From: Cytobacillus luteolus
Lineage (GTDB): Bacteria; Bacillota; Bacilli; Bacillales; Bacillaceae_L
Direction of reading: 5' to 3'
DNA length: 64,000 nucleotides
Assembly (NCBI RefSeq): GCF_017873715.1
Contig: NZ_JAGGKM010000001.1
Coordinates: 248,001 to 312,000 of the forward strand
Shown here: positions 31,435-40,265 of the stretch, piece by piece
Layout: the number at the start of each line of letters is the position of its first letter
Position numbering within the stretch: position 1 is the stretch's first letter
Notes under the pieces: model-generated
What the model was told of the DNA's origin: nothing
The model's input: only the letters and a program-made list of their open reading frames with translations
Databases searched by the model: none
Translations under genes and position numbers: made by a program

Positions 31435-32346
31435 TTACAAATCACTATCCTCAAAGTGCTTAATAAGTAGAATCGATAAATAAGCGGTTACTGCACCATT
31501 AAAATTTTTAATATCAATTCCGGTTTTTTCTATAAATTTATCGATTCGATATTGAAGGCTGTTTCTGTGCATATAGAGCTTTTTCGCTGCGAGTGTTACG
31601 TTTAAATTACTCTCTAAAAAAACTTTAATTGTTTCTAATTGTTCTTTTTCCTCATTAAACGTTTCCTCAATAATAAAAGAAATGTCATTTTTTGAGCTTT
31701 TATCTATGCTTTCAAGAATTACTAAAGGAATGATATCCTGAAGCGAAAACACTCTTTGTTTATGTAGATACTTAAATGCTATATTAAATCCATTTCTTTC
31801 AAAATGAAATTTAGACTGTAAATTGCTAGTTATTTCATACACGTTGCCTAAGAATAAATGAACATCTATATAAAAGTCACTTGCAAATATCTCGATGACG
31901 TCTTCTAAATTGTTATATTCAATCATGGAGTCTTGATTAATTTTTTCAATAAAAGTGCCTTGCTGTCCGTTTTCCCAAACAATAATAACCTCAGAAGGAA
32001 AAAGAGCCTTTACTGCTAGCTCAAAGTTTTGGAGATCAATGATTGGCTTACTGATTTTAAAGTGAACAAATCTACAACGATTAAAAGCGCTTTGAGGTAT
32101 ATCTGTGGCCTCTGTAGTGAAAAGAAACTGTGACCACAAGGATTGCTCTGTAGTTTGCGCATTTGACTCTAGTTCATAAAACTCAAAAAGAGTACTTAAT
32201 AGGACAACTTCTTTTTCAGAAATAGCGTCCTTTTTGATGCCAAAATGGATTCCAGTATCTGAAATGAACCAGATGTAACTTGGATCTCCTCCTGAATTTG
32301 AGACTATGAAGGAATCCTTATAAAGGTTTTTAAGTTTTTCAATCAT
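31435..32346 (-). CDS. PucR/CdaR-type helix-turn-helix regulator
   Basis: About 303 residues, start MIEKLKNLYKDSF. The C-terminal 60 residues form the PucR-type HTH (LETIKVFLESNLNVTLAAKKLYMHRNSLQYRIDKF), while the N-terminal part is a divergent sensory region without a recognised domain. Such proteins usually activate catabolic genes, e.g. sugar acid or purine use. The longer frame to 32409 runs into the upstream terminator and lacks a ribosome site. A -10 TATAAT (minus strand, 32385-32380) lies just after that terminator. It neighbours msmX, but a regulatory link is not shown. Confidence 0.78.
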   Translation of the reverse strand: MIEKLKNLYKDSFIVSNSGGDPSYIWFISDTGIHFGIKKDAISEKEVVLLSTLFEFYELESNAQTTEQSLWSQFLFTTEATDIPQSAFNRCRFVHFKISKPIIDLQNFELAVKALFPSEVIIVWENGQQGTFIEKINQDSMIEYNNLEDVIEIFASDFYIDVHLFLGNVYEITSNLQSKFHFERNGFNIAFKYLHKQRVFSLQDIIPLVILESIDKSSKNDISFIIEETFNEEKEQLETIKVFLESNLNVTLAAKKLYMHRNSLQYRIDKFIEKTGIDIKNFNGAVTAYLSILLIKHFEDSDL

Positions 32347-32390
32347 AAGCTTATTTTCCCCTCGAAAATGACCTGACCTTATTATACTAA

Positions 32391-32422
32391 AAAAAGAAGA
32401 GTGAAGCACTGTGCTTCACTCT
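32391..32422 (-). terminator. Terminator of the yheC/D-yheE cluster
   Basis: Perfect hairpin AGAGTGAAGCA / TGCTTCACTCT; the five A on its left give the minus-strand T-run. Confidence 0.88.
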
Positions 32423-32432
32423 CACATGAGAA

Positions 32433-32621
32433 TTAGTTGTCTATGTCTGCAGGAGGCTCCTCCGGCTTTAAATCTCTAGCTTCTTCAATGTTGGCAACTT
32501 CATCCTTACGATGGACTGAGCCTCCAGACATCCCTTCGTTGATAAACCTGTCAACGTCTAGGAAGACCTTGTCTTTTCCTTCGTAAAGTAAGTCATCTTT
32601 AACTTCATCTTTTCTACTCAT
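32433..32621 (-). CDS. Small hydrophilic acidic protein, unknown
   Basis: A 62-residue protein (MSRKDEVKDDLLYEGKDK...) that is highly charged, without Cys or hydrophobic core, ending EEPPADIDN; likely disordered. AAGGGAGGAGC lies before the start. It follows yheE by about 55 bp on the same strand, in a region rich in spore-coat genes, so a sporulation role is possible but unproven. Confidence 0.7.
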   Translation of the reverse strand: MSRKDEVKDDLLYEGKDKVFLDVDRFINEGMSGGSVHRKDEVANIEEARDLKPEEPPADIDN

Positions 32622-32675
32622 AGCAATGCTCCTCCCTTGTTCATCATCTATAGTGTGTGAAGGGAGAGGAGCTTG

Positions 32676-32885
32676 TTATTCATATACATGAAAAAGCATT
32701 AGTTCATGTATTTGAGATTTTAGCTGCTCTTCATATTCTGATGTCGGGAGTTCGCTACTCCACTCAATTTGTCCATCTTTATGATAGATGCCATGATACC
32801 CAGTACCTTTAAAGAAAAAGGAAAAGCGCCAACCAGGTATTTGTGTATTGTCAAATAAAGGCTTCCATTGAAAATGTGAAATCAT
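32676..32885 (-). CDS. yheE: YheE-like protein (DUF5342)
   Basis: A 69-residue protein with aromatic residues spread through it (MISHFQWKPLFDNTQIPGWRF, GTGYHGIYHKDG), matching B. subtilis YheE in size, position downstream of the yheC/yheD genes and general sequence. GGAGGAAAATAATC precedes the ATG. Function unknown. It ends 22 bp after the last ATP-grasp gene and is likely in the same transcript. Confidence 0.75.
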   Translation of the reverse strand: MISHFQWKPLFDNTQIPGWRFSFFFKGTGYHGIYHKDGQIEWSSELPTSEYEEQLKSQIHELMLFHVYE

Positions 32886-32907
32886 TGATTATTTTCCTCC
32901 TAACAAG

Positions 32908-34101
32908 CTAGGGTGTGCTTGCCCTCATTATAAGGAGTTTGGTCAGATTTTCAAGACCTTTGTTTTTTATGGACCTTTCATCAAAAACCATTGGCTTAGA
33001 GTTTACCTCATAAATATAGTAATGATTATCCGCTGATTTTCCAAGATCAATAGAAAATTCACCAATAAAGGAATTTGTCTCTTTGGTTAATTGCTTCCCA
33101 ATTTCATTAACGATCAAATCTATCTTTTCTTCATCTATCCTATGTTTGATTTGTTCATAAGGATAAATAGTTCCCCCATTAGGGATATGGGTTGTGATTT
33201 CTTGTTCTCCAGCCATTCTTACTCCAATCCCACTAACTTGATACTTTTCTGTAGCAACAGAATGTACTAAAAGGCGTAAGTCATATCGCTTTCCGTTAAT
33301 CCTGTCAGACTGAATCGCTTGTTGAATGATATAAGGAGAACTGGCAGTATGTGAACGAATTGCTTCCCATAGATCGTTTAGATTAGCAAAAGAATGTTGA
33401 TTACCCTTACTTAGAAGGAGGATTTCTCCAGAAGATTTAGAATCAATTTTGAAAATCCCTTTTCCTTTAGAACCTTCAGATGGTTTAATATAAACCTCTT
33501 TATAAATATGAAGCATTTCAATAAGTGCTTGAATGCTTGTTAATGATTTAGTTAAGGGTAAATGATGTCTGAGCTCCGGATTGTTCCAAAGCCAACGGAA
33601 TGTGTTCCATTTAGAAAAAAAGAAGGGATTAAAGTATGGTATCGATTGCTTATGTAAAAATGCAAGCACATCTTGAAATGATTCAGCCTTTTCCATCTTT
33701 CTAAATGGAATTCGGTTATAAACTATATTGGGTAAAGGGGTTTCTGCTTTCACCCACTTACTAATACGATCAAAATAAATATATCCATTAAGTCCAGTTT
33801 CATGAAGGGAAGAAGGGGTAAATACAACACATAACGCTCCGCTACTTGATAAAGAATGGTGAAGCCTTAAAAAAGTACCAGGATTACCAATTAATTCATA
33901 ATGCTCTCCTTCACCAGCAAGGACCCCAACAATTGGACCGACAACTTTTCCATTGACCGCTAAGTTAAAAGGGAGCAATTTCTCGTGTATGCTCCCTGAA
34001 AACGTTACTTCTAAAAAGTTATGTCCCCACTTAATTGAGTCTTCTGACTCATTTTGAACCCAACGACGAGTATACGGGTCATAATAAAGTTTAATTCTCA
34101 T
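32908..34101 (-). CDS. YheC/YheD family ATP-grasp protein, fourth gene of cluster
   Basis: A 397-residue member of the YheC/YheD family, endospore coat-associated in B. subtilis, with an ATP-grasp fold. The N-terminal part has GPIVGVL and NGYIYFDR; the ATP-binding part has YIKPSEGSKGKGIFKI (Lys and Gly-rich loop), YIIQQAI, and GEFSIDLGKSADNHYYIYEVNSKP, where the Glu-Asn pair would bind Mg. The start overlaps the preceding gene by ATGA. Likely a carboxylate-amine ligase whose substrate is not known. Confidence 0.85.
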   Translation of the reverse strand: MRIKLYYDPYTRRWVQNESEDSIKWGHNFLEVTFSGSIHEKLLPFNLAVNGKVVGPIVGVLAGEGEHYELIGNPGTFLRLHHSLSSSGALCVVFTPSSLHETGLNGYIYFDRISKWVKAETPLPNIVYNRIPFRKMEKAESFQDVLAFLHKQSIPYFNPFFFSKWNTFRWLWNNPELRHHLPLTKSLTSIQALIEMLHIYKEVYIKPSEGSKGKGIFKIDSKSSGEILLLSKGNQHSFANLNDLWEAIRSHTASSPYIIQQAIQSDRINGKRYDLRLLVHSVATEKYQVSGIGVRMAGEQEITTHIPNGGTIYPYEQIKHRIDEEKIDLIVNEIGKQLTKETNSFIGEFSIDLGKSADNHYYIYEVNSKPMVFDERSIKNKGLENLTKLLIMRASTP

Positions 34102-35459
34102 AATTGTAAAATTTCCTCAGGCTGCTTTATGGTTTTTTCGGTTAAAAATAGTGCATAAAGCAAGGAAAGTTGGCGGGAATGTAAGTCATTTTCCCTTAAT
34201 TTAGGGTGCGAGAAAATCGAGCGTCCAGGTTTAGAATTGGCTTCAAATAACCAGATTTTATTGTCTTTGTCAATTCCAAGGTCAAAACCAATTTCTCCAA
34301 TTGAACCTTTTATATGAAAATCAATAGCATGGCTAAGTCTTAATGCAGCTTGGTTTAAAGACTCAATTGCCTTAAAGCATTCTTTTTTATCTGGGAAGAT
34401 TTCGTCAACCGTTTTAACGACACCACCATTATTTAGATGTGTAGTCACGCTCCCTCTACCCGCAATTTTGCCTGCGATAACACTAACCTTCCATTTGCCG
34501 TTCGCATCTTTATTTGTATGGACTCTAAAATCAATCGTTTTATGGTCAGAACGTTGTAATGAGATTCCTTGTTGTACGATATAATCTTTCAATTTTTTGT
34601 TTCTAAATAAATAATTTATGCACGATTCTAGGGAAGAAAACTTTTGAAGTCTGTTTGCATTTTTATCATCATTGTACCTACAGTAGTAAGCTCCTTCTTC
34701 CTTTGAATAAATAATTTGATAAACACCAAGTCCCAGGCTCCCATTAGCTGGTTTTAAATACACATGCTGATAAGTTGAGAGCATGAGTTCTATCCGCTCA
34801 AAGGTAGGATTAATGTACGTCTCAGGGAGGTAATGCGCAACAGATTTCTCTTTAATTAATAGCTGATGAATCTCCCATTTATTGAAGAAGCCAGGATTAA
34901 ACCATGGAATTAAGTATTCTTCATGAAGCCTTTGCTTCACCTTTTTGAGTGCTCGATGGTTTTCAGTTCGTCTGTTGGGTAGTCTGTCATAGACAACATT
35001 CGGAAATGGCACTTCAACTTTTTCCCACCCATTCTTACGATAAAAATAGCCGGTAATTGTTCCTTGGTCCCAATTGATTTGATGGGCGCCAAACACAAAC
35101 GTAAACACACCAACCGATTTTTCAACTGCAAGAAGCTTTGCAAAAAAGAGCGAGCGCTCACCAATCGGACGCAATCCAGAGTCGGTGAAACCAGCAGTAA
35201 AAATTCCAATAAGAGGACCTAAGAAAACTGTGTCTTCGTGAAAAATTATATGTGTTGGGCCTTCATTTGGAATGAGTAATGCATTATATAAATCCTCACT
35301 TACTAACACTTCATCTGTTGAACTCGTTTGGATTTCACAGTCAAGGGATAATGTACCAAAAGCTACCTTTGTTAGGCTTTGTGAGGTAGTTAAAGATTTG
35401 GGAAGAAACAGGGTGTTTTTACCCTTCTCTGACTTTATAAGTGGATAGGCTTTATTCAT
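34098..35459 (-). CDS. yheD: YheC/YheD family ATP-grasp protein (YheD-like)
   Basis: A 453-residue paralogue, the same length as B. subtilis YheD. It has an N-terminal beta domain (TLFLPKSLTTSQSL...), the family GPLIGIFTAGF, then ATP-grasp motifs VYLKPANGSLGLGVYQI, YIVQQGI and GEIGFDLGIDKDNKIWLFEANSKPG. The Glu/Asn residues of the metal site are intact. It abuts the upstream gene by one base and overlaps the next by 4 nt, so the cluster is translationally coupled. Confidence 0.87.
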   Translation of the reverse strand: MNKAYPLIKSEKGKNTLFLPKSLTTSQSLTKVAFGTLSLDCEIQTSSTDEVLVSEDLYNALLIPNEGPTHIIFHEDTVFLGPLIGIFTAGFTDSGLRPIGERSLFFAKLLAVEKSVGVFTFVFGAHQINWDQGTITGYFYRKNGWEKVEVPFPNVVYDRLPNRRTENHRALKKVKQRLHEEYLIPWFNPGFFNKWEIHQLLIKEKSVAHYLPETYINPTFERIELMLSTYQHVYLKPANGSLGLGVYQIIYSKEEGAYYCRYNDDKNANRLQKFSSLESCINYLFRNKKLKDYIVQQGISLQRSDHKTIDFRVHTNKDANGKWKVSVIAGKIAGRGSVTTHLNNGGVVKTVDEIFPDKKECFKAIESLNQAALRLSHAIDFHIKGSIGEIGFDLGIDKDNKIWLFEANSKPGRSIFSHPKLRENDLHSRQLSLLYALFLTEKTIKQPEEILQL

Positions 35460-36539
35460 CTAATCAACTCCTTTTACTAGGGACTGCTTTTCAAGATATG
35501 CACTATATTGAAGTGGTGCTTTGTAAAGCTCATCAGCTTTACCTTCCTTAGAATGCAGAATGACCTTACGACCAGGTTTAGAATTTATATCTAAAATCCA
35601 AACACCACCATCTATGCCAAAACCGATATCAATTCCCAATTCAAATAAATTTAGAAATTCCCTTTCAAGTAGTTTAGGGACTTTATTAATAATTGTTGTT
35701 ATACCATCCGTAAGAAGCGCTTGTTGCTGAACAGGCAAAGCATTTACCCAGTCATCGTATTTTAGAACCTCTGCCCCAGCATTAATATTAGATATGAGGT
35801 GATCCTTTAAGCCTCTTCGAATACCACGACCTTGTTCAATCCACTCTCCATTTTCGTTCTTTTGAAGAAGGATTCTTATATCAAAGGGGTGATTATCTAC
35901 GTCTTGGAGAGGCAGCAATTGCTGACACATATAGTCACGTGAGGAAAGCAATTGATCCAGCCACTTGCTAAATTCACTTTTTGAAAGAAAGCTTTTAGTA
36001 ATGAGTTTTTGATTTTTATGGGTCAAGGCTTCAACTTTTCCTTTTGTAACCATCAAGCCAATAATCCCTTTTCCTTGCGAACCATTTTTCGGTTTGAGGA
36101 GGAGTTTTTTATCTTTAATTAATTTATTTATAATTTTTGGCACAGAACTAGCTTTAATAGTTTTAGGTGTGTAAGCAGCTAACTCTTCGTCAGATCTTAG
36201 TACATTGTAAATTTCCCATTTATTTGGTAAACCCAACCCTATAAAGGTTGAATATGGACGATTTTTTAGCCAATTCATGATTGGTTGACTTCTTATCGAA
36301 AGAGGATCATCTCCGTAAAAGCAGCGATCATAAAGATACATCGGAATATCAAACACCGCTGTTTCCCAAACACCCGATTCATGGTTAAACTTTTCACCAT
36401 GCACCTTCTCAGTAGCAGGGTCAATTGCTGTGGGGATAAACCGATAGACAATCGTATTTGAATCTGAATGTCTAGCGATTTCAGTTATATAGGTGTTTTC
36501 CTGGTTAGGATGGATCGTTATGAATCCAAAAGTTATCAA
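35460..36539 (-). CDS. yheC: YheC/YheD family ATP-grasp protein (YheC-like)
   Basis: A 359-residue paralogue, near B. subtilis YheC in length. N-terminal LGFI-type strand (TFGFITIHP), then MYLYDRCFY, ATP-grasp LLLKPKNGSQGKGIIGL, YMCQQLLPL, and ELGIDIGFGIDGGVWILDINSKPGRK. The metal-binding Glu seen as E in other paralogues (YEVNSKP, FEANSKP) is Asp here (LDINSKP), a conservative change. Ribosome site AAGGAGTGATCC lies before the start. Confidence 0.87.
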   Translation of the reverse strand: MITFGFITIHPNQENTYITEIARHSDSNTIVYRFIPTAIDPATEKVHGEKFNHESGVWETAVFDIPMYLYDRCFYGDDPLSIRSQPIMNWLKNRPYSTFIGLGLPNKWEIYNVLRSDEELAAYTPKTIKASSVPKIINKLIKDKKLLLKPKNGSQGKGIIGLMVTKGKVEALTHKNQKLITKSFLSKSEFSKWLDQLLSSRDYMCQQLLPLQDVDNHPFDIRILLQKNENGEWIEQGRGIRRGLKDHLISNINAGAEVLKYDDWVNALPVQQQALLTDGITTIINKVPKLLEREFLNLFELGIDIGFGIDGGVWILDINSKPGRKVILHSKEGKADELYKAPLQYSAYLEKQSLVKGVD

Positions 36540-36545
36540 TAGGGA

Positions 36546-37925
36546 TCACTCCTTATGAGGGTAATTGGCTAAAAATAGGCAATGCTGAATAATTGCTTTT
36601 GCAGAAGGTCGTACTTTGCTTGAAAGATGATCTGGATCTTGATCTTTCGATGGTTTTGTATTGACTTCAATAACCCAAGGTTTCCCCTCCATATCAAGCG
36701 CGAGGTCAATTCCAAGTTCACCATAGATGCCTTGACAGGATAAGGAAATACTTTCAGCGACTTCAAGTGCTAATTCCATCATCAGCTTTTTAATGTGAAC
36801 AGCGCGCTTTGAATCAAACGTTGTTGAAAGAATAGTGTTGAGCTTCATCAACTCTCCACCTCTAGCCAAGTTTGATACAAACTGTTCTTTGGATGACACC
36901 CTTGCAATAGCTGATGTGATTTTCCACTTATTCTCATTTGTTTTATGACAGAGAATTCGGAAGTCAAGTGGTCGATCATTGTACTGGAGGAGAGGAAGCC
37001 CTTGCTGTGCAATAAAAGCTTGTTGATTGAGACGTGACCGCAGTGATTGAAATAGGGAACGAATAGAATCATATTTTTGCTCGATTTCTCCTGAGAAGGA
37101 TGTATAGTCAAGGAGATAATCAGATTCATGTTTTGTAATACGAAAGATTTTTCTTCCTTGACTCCCATGAATAGGTTTAAGAAAGATACATTCGTGAGTA
37201 ACTAGCATTTCTTCTAAAATATTCATAGATAAAAGAATCTTTGTATCTGGAATAAAAGGTGTTAAATGCTCTTGAGTTATTAGGTATTCATGTACCTCCC
37301 ATTTATTTAGAAAGTGATCATTGAAGTAGGGAATATTCATATTAGAAAGTTGGTCGGTGAATGTCTTAAAGGCTTCGGATTGTTCCCTTTTCCGTGAATG
37401 GATTCTGTTATGAATCACTTGTGGGTGAGGTACCTTAGACTTTATCCATTTTTTATTTTGAAAGATATATCCTTGCATAGAGTCCTTATTCCAGTCTTTG
37501 AAGGAAAAAACAAAAAAGAAAATACCATTTACAGTACAATATCTAGCCAATTCCTCGCAGAAGTCAGTGATAGAGCCCATTGATACAGATTCACTTTTAT
37601 CTGAAATCTCGGTAAGCACACTAACAATCGGTCCTAACGTAAAATGGTTTTGTCTTTTCTCTTGCGTAATGGAAAGAAAGAATGGTAGTTCATTAGGTAA
37701 GTGTAAGGAATGTAAGAGTTCCTTAGTGCAATACATAATTAAATCTCTCTCTTTAATAGATACGAGTTGAACTTGACAACTATACCTACTACAGTTCAGA
37801 TGTATTGTTTGATTAGGCTTTAGACCTAGCGATTCGATAAGCTTTTCACTTGCTTTTATTTCATAAGGTCGTAGGATGTTATCCTCAGTAAGAGGCCTTA
37901 TTTCTAGCTGAATAGGATTCATCAT
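36546..37925 (-). CDS. YheC/YheD family ATP-grasp protein, first gene of cluster (YheD-like)
   Basis: A 459-residue paralogue: N-terminal beta domain (PIQLEIRPLTEDNILRPYEI), FTLGPIVSVL, ATP-grasp IFLKPIHGSQGRKIFRI, FIAQQGLPL, and GELGIDLALDMEGKPWVIEVNTKPS. In the glycine-rich loop one Gly is Arg (GSQGRKIF, where the others have GKG or GLG), which could alter nucleotide binding. Two ATGs stand together at the start; ribosome site is weak (AGG in TGAGGTTTT). It leads four tandem genes with gaps of 6, 0 and -4 bp. Confidence 0.85.
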   Translation of the reverse strand: MMNPIQLEIRPLTEDNILRPYEIKASEKLIESLGLKPNQTIHLNCSRYSCQVQLVSIKERDLIMYCTKELLHSLHLPNELPFFLSITQEKRQNHFTLGPIVSVLTEISDKSESVSMGSITDFCEELARYCTVNGIFFFVFSFKDWNKDSMQGYIFQNKKWIKSKVPHPQVIHNRIHSRKREQSEAFKTFTDQLSNMNIPYFNDHFLNKWEVHEYLITQEHLTPFIPDTKILLSMNILEEMLVTHECIFLKPIHGSQGRKIFRITKHESDYLLDYTSFSGEIEQKYDSIRSLFQSLRSRLNQQAFIAQQGLPLLQYNDRPLDFRILCHKTNENKWKITSAIARVSSKEQFVSNLARGGELMKLNTILSTTFDSKRAVHIKKLMMELALEVAESISLSCQGIYGELGIDLALDMEGKPWVIEVNTKPSKDQDPDHLSSKVRPSAKAIIQHCLFLANYPHKE

Positions 37926-38002
37926 TTGAAAACCTCATTTGCTGACTTGTAAAACAAGCTTTATAATTTAGTTGGATGGGATAATAAATCTTAACTATTT
38001 AG

Positions 38003-38120
38003 TTCTGCTGCAGGCACTCGCTTTCCGCGGGCGGTCTGTGAGCCTCCTCGGCGCTATGCGCCTGTGGGGTCTCACTTTGACGCGCTTCTCCTGCAGGAGT
38101 CTCGTGCCTTCCGCAGAAAT
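38003..38120. repeat. Dispersed GC-rich palindromic element, copy 1
   Basis: About 118 bp bounded by TTCTGC / GCAGAA, with GGCAC ... GTGCC and CCTCCTCGGCG inside. It is much more GC-rich than its surroundings and is a reverse-orientation copy of the elements at 53322 and 61450. Between 37926 and 38247 nothing else is evident apart from the yheB start region. Confidence 0.8.
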
Positions 38121-38247
38121 AAACTAAGTATTAAATCAACCCTAACTTTTTACATGGTCTAAAAATAGGCGAATGCTGATAGGGTATCGTATGATATTGT
38201 TAGAGAAACTGTGAGTGAAAATATATTGTTTTGGATGGTGTGGAGGA

Positions 38248-39381
38248 ATGAATGGATTTGTAATTGTGTTGTTTATGGCAGTGATTGGGGCAGCAATTGG
38301 GGGAGTGACGAACTCGTTAGCTATTAAAATGCTGTTTCGCCCGTATAAAGCAATTTATATTGGTGGCAAACGCCTGCCATTTACACCGGGATTGATTCCC
38401 AAAAGGAGAGAGGAATTAGCTACTCAACTTGGAAGAATGGTTGTAGACCATCTGCTTACCCCTGAAAGTATACGATCTAAATTTAGTGATCCTCGCTTTA
38501 AAGCAGAGATGGTGGAATGGGCTCAGGAGGAAGCAAACAAATTGTTAATCTCTGAAAAGACCCTAAATCAACTTGCCACTCAATTTGGAATGGATGAGTT
38601 AGATAACAAAATCAATGATAAAATTAAAGATTACATAGAGAAAAAATATGAACAAATTATGAGTGACCTGCGTGAAAAGGAGTTAAGTGAAGTTATACCA
38701 AGTGAGTTACTCGAAAAAGTGGATAGCAAAATTCCATCTCTATCTGAATATATCGCCCAAAAAGCAGTCGACTATTTTTCAAGTGCAGAGGGTAAAAGAA
38801 AAGTTGGCAGAATGATTGATGATTTTTTAGCAACACGAGGCATGCTTGGAAACATGGTACAGATGTTTCTTGGGAATGGAAGTTTGATTGATAAGGTTCA
38901 GCCTGAGATTATTAAATTCCTTAAAAATGACGGAACGAAGGAGCTTTTAACAACAATCCTTCAAAATGAGTGGGAGAAGATAAAAGCACTAAAGGCAAAT
39001 GAACTTGAAGATAAGGTAGGTAGTAAACTAGTTGTCTCCATTTTACAGGACCAGGTGACCACACACTTGAATATTAGCCAATATTTAAATATGTCAGTTT
39101 CTGAGGTTGTGAGTCCTATTAGGGATAGAGTAATTGCAGAATGGATACCTACTGCTGTAGAAAAAACAGGTGAGTTAATTGCCTCACGGGTTGAGGAAAT
39201 GATGGAAAGGTTACAGCTTGCTGAAATCGTTAAAAAGCAAGTTGAATCCTTTGCAGTGGATCGACTTGAGGACATGGTACTTTCGATTTCAAGGCGCGAA
39301 TTTAAGATGATTACCTATTTAGGAGCACTGCTTGGTGGTATGATCGGAATCGTTCAAGGTATGATTGTACTCCTAATGTAA
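38248..39381 (+). CDS. yheB: YheB, DUF445 family membrane-associated protein
   Basis: A 377-residue DUF445 protein, the length of B. subtilis YheB. It starts with a hydrophobic helix and the motif [41 protein letters not shown], continues as a long helical region with several DKIP-like repeats, and ends in a second membrane helix ([17 protein letters not shown]). Function unknown; it is linked to the spore coat or membrane. The ATG at 38248 follows GGAGGA; the GTG-start extension 33 bases upstream is rejected. Confidence 0.88.
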   Translation: MNGFVIVLFMAVIGAAIGGVTNSLAIKMLFRPYKAIYIGGKRLPFTPGLIPKRREELATQLGRMVVDHLLTPESIRSKFSDPRFKAEMVEWAQEEANKLLISEKTLNQLATQFGMDELDNKINDKIKDYIEKKYEQIMSDLREKELSEVIPSELLEKVDSKIPSLSEYIAQKAVDYFSSAEGKRKVGRMIDDFLATRGMLGNMVQMFLGNGSLIDKVQPEIIKFLKNDGTKELLTTILQNEWEKIKALKANELEDKVGSKLVVSILQDQVTTHLNISQYLNMSVSEVVSPIRDRVIAEWIPTAVEKTGELIASRVEEMMERLQLAEIVKKQVESFAVDRLEDMVLSISRREFKMITYLGALLGGMIGIVQGMIVLLM

Positions 39382-39493
39382 TAGCTATAGTAGAAGACGG
39401 TGATATGGCTTATTGCTTACTATTTGAAGACGAGTTTGTTATAGTGGAGTAGTACCAAATTGATCGTTTACCAAAAGTTAGGAGGAAACTACT

Positions 39494-39850
39494 ATGGCAG
39501 TTAACATGTATGATGTAGCATATGAAGTGGAAAAGGCAATTCGTGAGAGTGCGGAGTTCAAAAATTTAAGAAACATGTATGATGAGGTCAATGCAGATGA
39601 ATCGGCTAAAACAATGTTCGAAAACTTCCGTAACATCCAATTAAACCTTCAACAAAAGCAAATGATGGGTGAAGATATTTCTCAAGAAGAAGTAGAACAA
39701 GCTCAAAAAATGGTAGCTTTAGTCCAACAACACGCGACTATCTCAAAGCTAATGGAAGCAGAACAACGCATGAGCATGACCATTACAGAACTAAACAAAA
39801 TTATCATGGCTCCTTTAGAAGAACTTTATGGAAGCTTAGAAAATAAATAG
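39494..39850 (+). CDS. yheA: YheA, YlbF/YmcA family protein
   Basis: A 118-residue helical protein of the YlbF/YmcA superfamily, whose members YlbF, YmcA and YaaT help control RNase Y and sporulation timing. Motifs: MYDVAYEVEKAIRESAEFKNL, AKTMFENFRNIQLNLQQKQMMGE and the EAEQRMSMTITELNKIIMAPL end. AGGAGGAAACTACT precedes the ATG. It follows yheB by 112 bp in the same direction, as in B. subtilis. Confidence 0.9.
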   Translation: MAVNMYDVAYEVEKAIRESAEFKNLRNMYDEVNADESAKTMFENFRNIQLNLQQKQMMGEDISQEEVEQAQKMVALVQQHATISKLMEAEQRMSMTITELNKIIMAPLEELYGSLENK

Positions 39851-39857
39851 TTTATTC

Positions 39858-39885
39858 AACCCCACATTCTTTTGTGGGGTTTTTA
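39858..39885 (+). terminator. Terminator of yheA
   Basis: AACCCCACA / TGTGGGGTT with loop TTCTTT, then T-run. Confidence 0.9.
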
Positions 39886-39891
39886 TATAGG

Positions 39892-40107
39892 GTCCGAATA
39901 AGCTTAGGATTCTGACAGATTGAGGAAGGACCTCGTTCAACAAGTCCGAATAAGCTTAGGATTCGGACAGGTTGATGTAGATCCTCGTTCAACGAGTCCG
40001 AATAAGCTTGGGATTCGGACAGGTTGATGTATATCCTCGTTCAACAAGTCCGAATAAGCTTGGGATTCGGACAGGTTGATGTAGACCCTCGTTCAACGAA
40101 TCCGAAT
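39892..40107. repeat. Tandem array of 52-bp units, four full copies
   Basis: Units begin at 39892, 39944, 39996 and 40048, with a partial unit at 40100; the period is exactly 52 bp. Each unit starts with a 25-bp hairpin, GTCCGAAT, nine bases centred on AAGCTT, ATTCGGAC, followed by a second weaker hairpin GTTGA ... TCAAC. The first unit is the most diverged. No ORF fits. The rest of 40108-40265 holds the yhaX leader only. Confidence 0.92.
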
Positions 40108-40265
40108 CCCCTCTGATTATTTTATCTATAGAGTAGACCTAAGCGAAAAACTAAACCATGTTTTCTCTACTAATCTATTTTCAAGGTACCCTTGTTCTAT
40201 TTCCCCCCCATGTCTCATATTCTTAGGATAAATACGTACATGAAGAAGATGAGAGGGGGAGCTAT

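Noticed and set aside
34003-34016. cre-like TGAAAACGTTACTT
   Set aside because: It lies well inside a coding sequence of the YheC/YheD cluster and its right half does not fit the cre consensus.
39892-40107. CRISPR array
   Set aside because: Units are contiguous near-identical 52-mers without unique spacers, and no cas genes are present.
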